A stretch of DNA of 23,018 nucleotides. It comes from a virus. A model generated the notes under the pieces. That model searched no databases. It saw only the letters and a list, made by a program, of their open reading frames with translations, and had not been told where the DNA came from. Below are positions 19,857 to 23,018 of the stretch, one piece after another. Every line of letters begins with the position of its first letter. Positions within the stretch are counted from its first letter, which is position 1. The stretch spans positions 1-23,018 of the IMG/VR virus record IMGVR_UViG_3300017963_000766; one strand, 5' to 3'. The position numbers and the translations under genes were made by a program.

Positions 19857-20447
19857 ATGCCTTTTTCTAAGACTCAAGTTTGTAATCTTGCTTTGAATTC
19901 TATTGGACAAGAATCAATTGTAACTTTTGATGAAGATTCAAAAAATGGCGAGCTATGTCGATTATGTTATGATTTTGTTTTATTGTTAATGTTGAATAAA
20001 AGTACATGGAAGTTTTCAAAAAGACGAATTACTCTTGATCAAGAAGAATTACCGCCGCCAGCATGGGGATATCTTCATCGCTTTGCTTTACCAAGTGATT
20101 GTTTGCGGGTTATAATGGATGATGATGAGTATACAAGTTATAATTGTTCTCAAGGATATAAAATTGAAGACAATTATGTGTTAACTAATTCTGATTCTGT
20201 TAATATTTTGTATGTTTCAAAAGATGTTAATATCCAACATGCAAGTCCTGTTTTTATTTCTGCTTTTGTAGCTCGATTGGCTGCTCAAATGGTTATTAGG
20301 GGAGAAGGAACTGAAAGTATGTTACAAAACATGACAGCTCTTGAACAAGAACGTTTTCTTGAAGCAGCTCTTATTGAAGATAATGAAGGTTCATATGCTA
20401 AAAAACCATCATCATGGATTGATGTGAGATATACTTATGGGCGGTAA
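19857..20447 (+). CDS. tail adaptor protein (T7 gp11/tail tubular A-like)
   Basis: This 196-residue protein starts with the family's typical TQVCNLALNSIGQESIVTFD. A helix-rich core (NGELCRLCYDFVLLLMLNKS, then WKFSKRR) and the block YLHRFALPSDCLRVI follow. The end, ASPVFISAFVARLAAQMVIR, is also typical. This adaptor ring connects portal and tail nozzle. Length (about 195) agrees with T7 gp11. The ribosome binding site is weak, and the gene lies behind the capsid terminator. Its last 11 bases overlap the start of the nozzle gene, so the two partners are cotranslated. Confidence 0.88.
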   Translation: MPFSKTQVCNLALNSIGQESIVTFDEDSKNGELCRLCYDFVLLLMLNKSTWKFSKRRITLDQEELPPPAWGYLHRFALPSDCLRVIMDDDEYTSYNCSQGYKIEDNYVLTNSDSVNILYVSKDVNIQHASPVFISAFVARLAAQMVIRGEGTESMLQNMTALEQERFLEAALIEDNEGSYAKKPSSWIDVRYTYGR

Positions 20448-22635
20448 AACGTATGTAGTACAAACAAATTTTACTGCTGGTCAGTTTGCTCCTAGTTTAT
20501 ATGGCCGGATTGATCTTTCTAAATATTATAATGGATTGTCTGAAAGCTTAAATTTTATTTCAAGTCCATATGGCCCATTAGAAAAAAGACATGGTTCTAA
20601 GTTTATAACGACTACAAAAAGTAATTTTGGAAATATTCGTCTTATTGGTTTTGAAATTTCTACTGAATTGTCTTATATGCTTGAGTTTGGTTATTTGTAT
20701 GTGAGATTTTTCAAAGATGGTGAGCCAATTTTAAATCCAGCTTTTCCTCATGATCCATATGAGCTTGTTACTCCATATAACGATTCTTTATTACAAAAAC
20801 TTAAATTCGTTTTTAATGAAAATACTTTATATATAGTTGATGGTGTTAATCCACCATATAAACTTATTTTTGGAGGTGATGATGTTTCTTGGGTTCTTGA
20901 AAAAGTTGTTCTTGATGGGCCATATAACGATGAAATAACTTATAAGCAAACGTTCCCTACTGCGCCTCCTTATCCAGCAATTGAATGGGGTGGTGATGGT
21001 GGCTATGGCCAGACTGCTACTATTTCTGATGCAAATAACCAAAATTTATTTGCTTCTACTGATGTTGGAAGGTCGCTTCAATTTTATAAAGGCAAGTTAG
21101 ACGATGCATCTGAACGCTCTGATGATGAAAGATATTTTAGTGGAATAATTACATCATATATTGGTTTTAATATTGTTGAAATTGAATGGATTCGTTCCCC
21201 AGATTCAAGATCTATTGAATGGGCACAAGGTGTTGCTGCAGATGCTGTTTTTTTTGGAACATTTGGTAATGGCTGGGAAACTGAACGAACCAATTATCCA
21301 GAAACACAATCTTATGGATGGCCTAATGCTATAGGTTTTTTTGAAGGTCGTTTAATTTATGGTGGTGCTTCTGCTGCTATCCAAACTTTATGGGCATCTG
21401 CTTTAAGTCCTCCTCTTGGAGTTTCTCAATTTCCAGTTGTTGATTATTTTGCAAGATTTTTAAGTGTTGAACAACAACCAGATGATCTTAGTTATAGTTA
21501 TACACTTGTTTCTGATGTATTAACTCAAATTGAATGGTTTGTTTCTTCAAAAGTATTGGTTATTGGGACAGCTGGTGGTATTTGGAGACTTGGTCAATTT
21601 GATAGTACCACCACTGTAACTCCTAGTTCTGTGTTTGCTAAATATGAAACATCTTATGGTACAAGTAAAATACCAGGAGTAAATTTTGGAAATACCATTT
21701 TATATACCCAGCGAAGTAGACGGAAATTAATGTCATGGAGTTATTTATCTGAACATGGTGCTTTTCAGGGTAATGATTTAACATTATTAGCTAATAATAT
21801 TTTTGAATCTCCTATTGTTGATATGGCTGTTGCTGTTGACCCTGAAGAAAGATTATATGTTATAAGAGAAGATGGTAAAATCGCAGTTTTAACATATCTT
21901 GAGGAACAAAGTGTTGTAGGTTGGTCTATTGTTGAAACTGATGGTAAATTTATTTCTATTAATACAATCCCACGTGTTGTTGATGGTATTCTTCAAACTG
22001 AGGTTTGGGTTATCATAGAGCGTGAGAATCAAAATGAAACCTTTTATAGTATTGAAACATTTACACATAGTATAGAACATACAGACAAATCATTTTACAC
22101 GGATTCCTCTGTTTTTTATTCTGGTATTCCTACAAATGAAATTGTTGGTCTTGATCATCTTATTGGTATGGAAGTACAGGTTCTTGGAGATGGATTGCCA
22201 TTAGATTCTTATACTGTTGAAGATCTTGGTGATGATAAATATGGAATAATATTAGATAGAAATGTCGAAGAGGCTATAGTTGGATTACCATATGTTTCTA
22301 GGATTAAAACTTTAGATGTAGAACCTGGCGTTCAAGTCGGTGCTGGTGGCCAGTTTGGACTTGGATTGATGAGACGTGTGGATGAAGTGACTATCCGTTT
22401 TTATAATACGATGAATGGTTTTTGTGGTTCTAGTAAGAAGTTATATCCAATTCCATTTAGAAGCACTTATGATCCAACATATGATGGGCCACCAATTTTT
22501 AGTGGTGATAAAATTATAAATTTTCCTGGTAATATGGGTGGTGATAATCGTATTATTATTGAGTCAAGAAGCAATACTCCTATGACAATTATTGCTATTG
22601 GTACCATGATGAGGATTTCTGACAGAACTTTTTAA
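20437..22635 (+). CDS. tail nozzle protein (T7 gp12/tail tubular B-like)
   Basis: This 732-residue beta-rich protein starts with the conserved FTAGQFAPSLYGRIDLSKYY and the N-terminal block NFISSPYGPLEKRHGSKFI found in podovirus nozzle proteins. Mid-protein motifs, such as FFEGRLIYGGASAAIQTLWA and the propeller-like repeats after it, agree with the family, as does the C-terminal YPIPFRSTYDPTY. It forms the six-fold tail tip that closes the DNA channel and carries fibres. The ATG is inside the adaptor gene (11-base overlap). Codon choice is extremely A/T-ending, like the fibre-like gene at the left edge. Confidence 0.9.
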   Translation: MGGKTYVVQTNFTAGQFAPSLYGRIDLSKYYNGLSESLNFISSPYGPLEKRHGSKFITTTKSNFGNIRLIGFEISTELSYMLEFGYLYVRFFKDGEPILNPAFPHDPYELVTPYNDSLLQKLKFVFNENTLYIVDGVNPPYKLIFGGDDVSWVLEKVVLDGPYNDEITYKQTFPTAPPYPAIEWGGDGGYGQTATISDANNQNLFASTDVGRSLQFYKGKLDDASERSDDERYFSGIITSYIGFNIVEIEWIRSPDSRSIEWAQGVAADAVFFGTFGNGWETERTNYPETQSYGWPNAIGFFEGRLIYGGASAAIQTLWASALSPPLGVSQFPVVDYFARFLSVEQQPDDLSYSYTLVSDVLTQIEWFVSSKVLVIGTAGGIWRLGQFDSTTTVTPSSVFAKYETSYGTSKIPGVNFGNTILYTQRSRRKLMSWSYLSEHGAFQGNDLTLLANNIFESPIVDMAVAVDPEERLYVIREDGKIAVLTYLEEQSVVGWSIVETDGKFISINTIPRVVDGILQTEVWVIIERENQNETFYSIETFTHSIEHTDKSFYTDSSVFYSGIPTNEIVGLDHLIGMEVQVLGDGLPLDSYTVEDLGDDKYGIILDRNVEEAIVGLPYVSRIKTLDVEPGVQVGAGGQFGLGLMRRVDEVTIRFYNTMNGFCGSSKKLYPIPFRSTYDPTYDGPPIFSGDKIINFPGNMGGDNRIIIESRSNTPMTIIAIGTMMRISDRTF

Positions 22636-22637
22636 TT

Positions 22638-23018
22638 ATGTTTTATAGAAATTTTTTAGAAAAAGACTTAATAGACTTTAATCCTCGTGAAAGAGATTTT
22701 GAGTTATTTGACGATGATTGGATTGAATTAATTGAAAAACAAATTTGTTCATCAATTAAAGTTTTTACATTGACTGATGGATGCAAAGTATATTCTATTA
22801 TTGGTCAAGTAAATTATGAAGATTTTTATTCGATATGGATGATATCCTCTGACAATATTGTTCTTTATAATAAACAGAAAGATTTTATTAAGTGCTTTAA
22901 TGAATTATATTTACAAGAAAAACCTGATAATGATAAACCAATTAAAATTGTTGTTGATAAAACAAAACCATCTACTATAAAATTTATTAGTAGGTATGGC
23001 TTTGTTCCTGAAATTAAA
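22638..23018 (+). CDS. GNAT-like phage protein, probably virion-associated (3' end outside window)
   Basis: Open from the ATG at 22638 to the right edge, 127 codons. It starts MFYRNFLEKDLIDFNPRERD and shows an alpha/beta arrangement (KVFTLTDGCKVYSIIGQVNY, then YSIWMISSDNIV). The visible end, TIKFISRYGFVPEI, resembles the last helix-strand of GNAT acetyltransferases (...FYxKLGF.P). Many podoviruses have such a protein, related in place to T7 gp13, right after the nozzle gene, and before the internal virion proteins. The stop of the nozzle gene is 2 bases upstream. Acetyltransferase activity is not shown, as the binding loop is not clearly recognised. Confidence 0.65.
   Translation, partial: MFYRNFLEKDLIDFNPRERDFELFDDDWIELIEKQICSSIKVFTLTDGCKVYSIIGQVNYEDFYSIWMISSDNIVLYNKQKDFIKCFNELYLQEKPDNDKPIKIVVDKTKPSTIKFISRYGFVPEIK

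Overview
The window is a 23 kb piece of an AT-rich, tailed, short-tailed (podovirus-type) bacteriophage genome. The structural genes run in the order TerL, portal, Bbp19-like protein, scaffold, major capsid, adaptor and nozzle, and the adaptor/nozzle pair resembles T7 gp11/gp12. This is typical of T7-like/BPP-1-like podoviruses. No integrase, CI/Cro-type switch, phage RNA polymerase, tRNA or CRISPR array is visible, so a lytic phage that uses the host sigma70 RNA polymerase is the simplest reading. The host cannot be named from this sequence. The left edge starts inside a tail-fibre-like gene and the right edge ends inside a GNAT-like virion gene, so the window was probably cut from a circular or permuted genome whose missing part holds internal-virion and fibre genes.

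Layout. 1-1280: 3' end of a structural gene (+), ending at a strong bidirectional terminator. 1333-6345: a minus-strand replication/recombination operon, read in the order Prim-Pol/D5 helicase, a small ribbon-helix-helix protein, a Rad52-type annealing protein, a Cas4/RecB-like exonuclease, RusA resolvase, an M15 peptidase (endolysin candidate), an SSB-like protein and a coiled-coil protein. 6464-7054: an isolated plus-strand gene, probably the small terminase. 7042-9646: a second minus operon with a tandem-HTH/pentapeptide-repeat fusion, a small unknown, dTMP kinase, thymidylate synthase and DUF1353. 9794-10680: small plus-strand unknown genes. 10833-12619: a third minus operon of six small, translationally coupled unknowns that includes a duplicated gene. 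12620-13991: a 1.37 kb non-coding region with about 25 ten-base phased repeats, then a GC-richer tract with palindromes and a probable late promoter. 13992-23018: the plus-strand packaging, head and tail genes.

Regulation. Each of the three minus operons starts at a near-consensus sigma70 promoter. Each promoter carries two CTTG/CAAG palindromes whose centres lie 30.5, 20.5 and 10.5 bp apart, which is a whole number of helical turns each time and suggests one regulator controls all three. A GC-rich motif related to GGYGGGGGHGACCYYAT recurs about eleven times and changes strand at about 13.3-13.5 kb, where transcription diverges. The phased repeats, the regulon-like operators, this polar motif and the HTH/pentapeptide protein are the parts most likely to be new.
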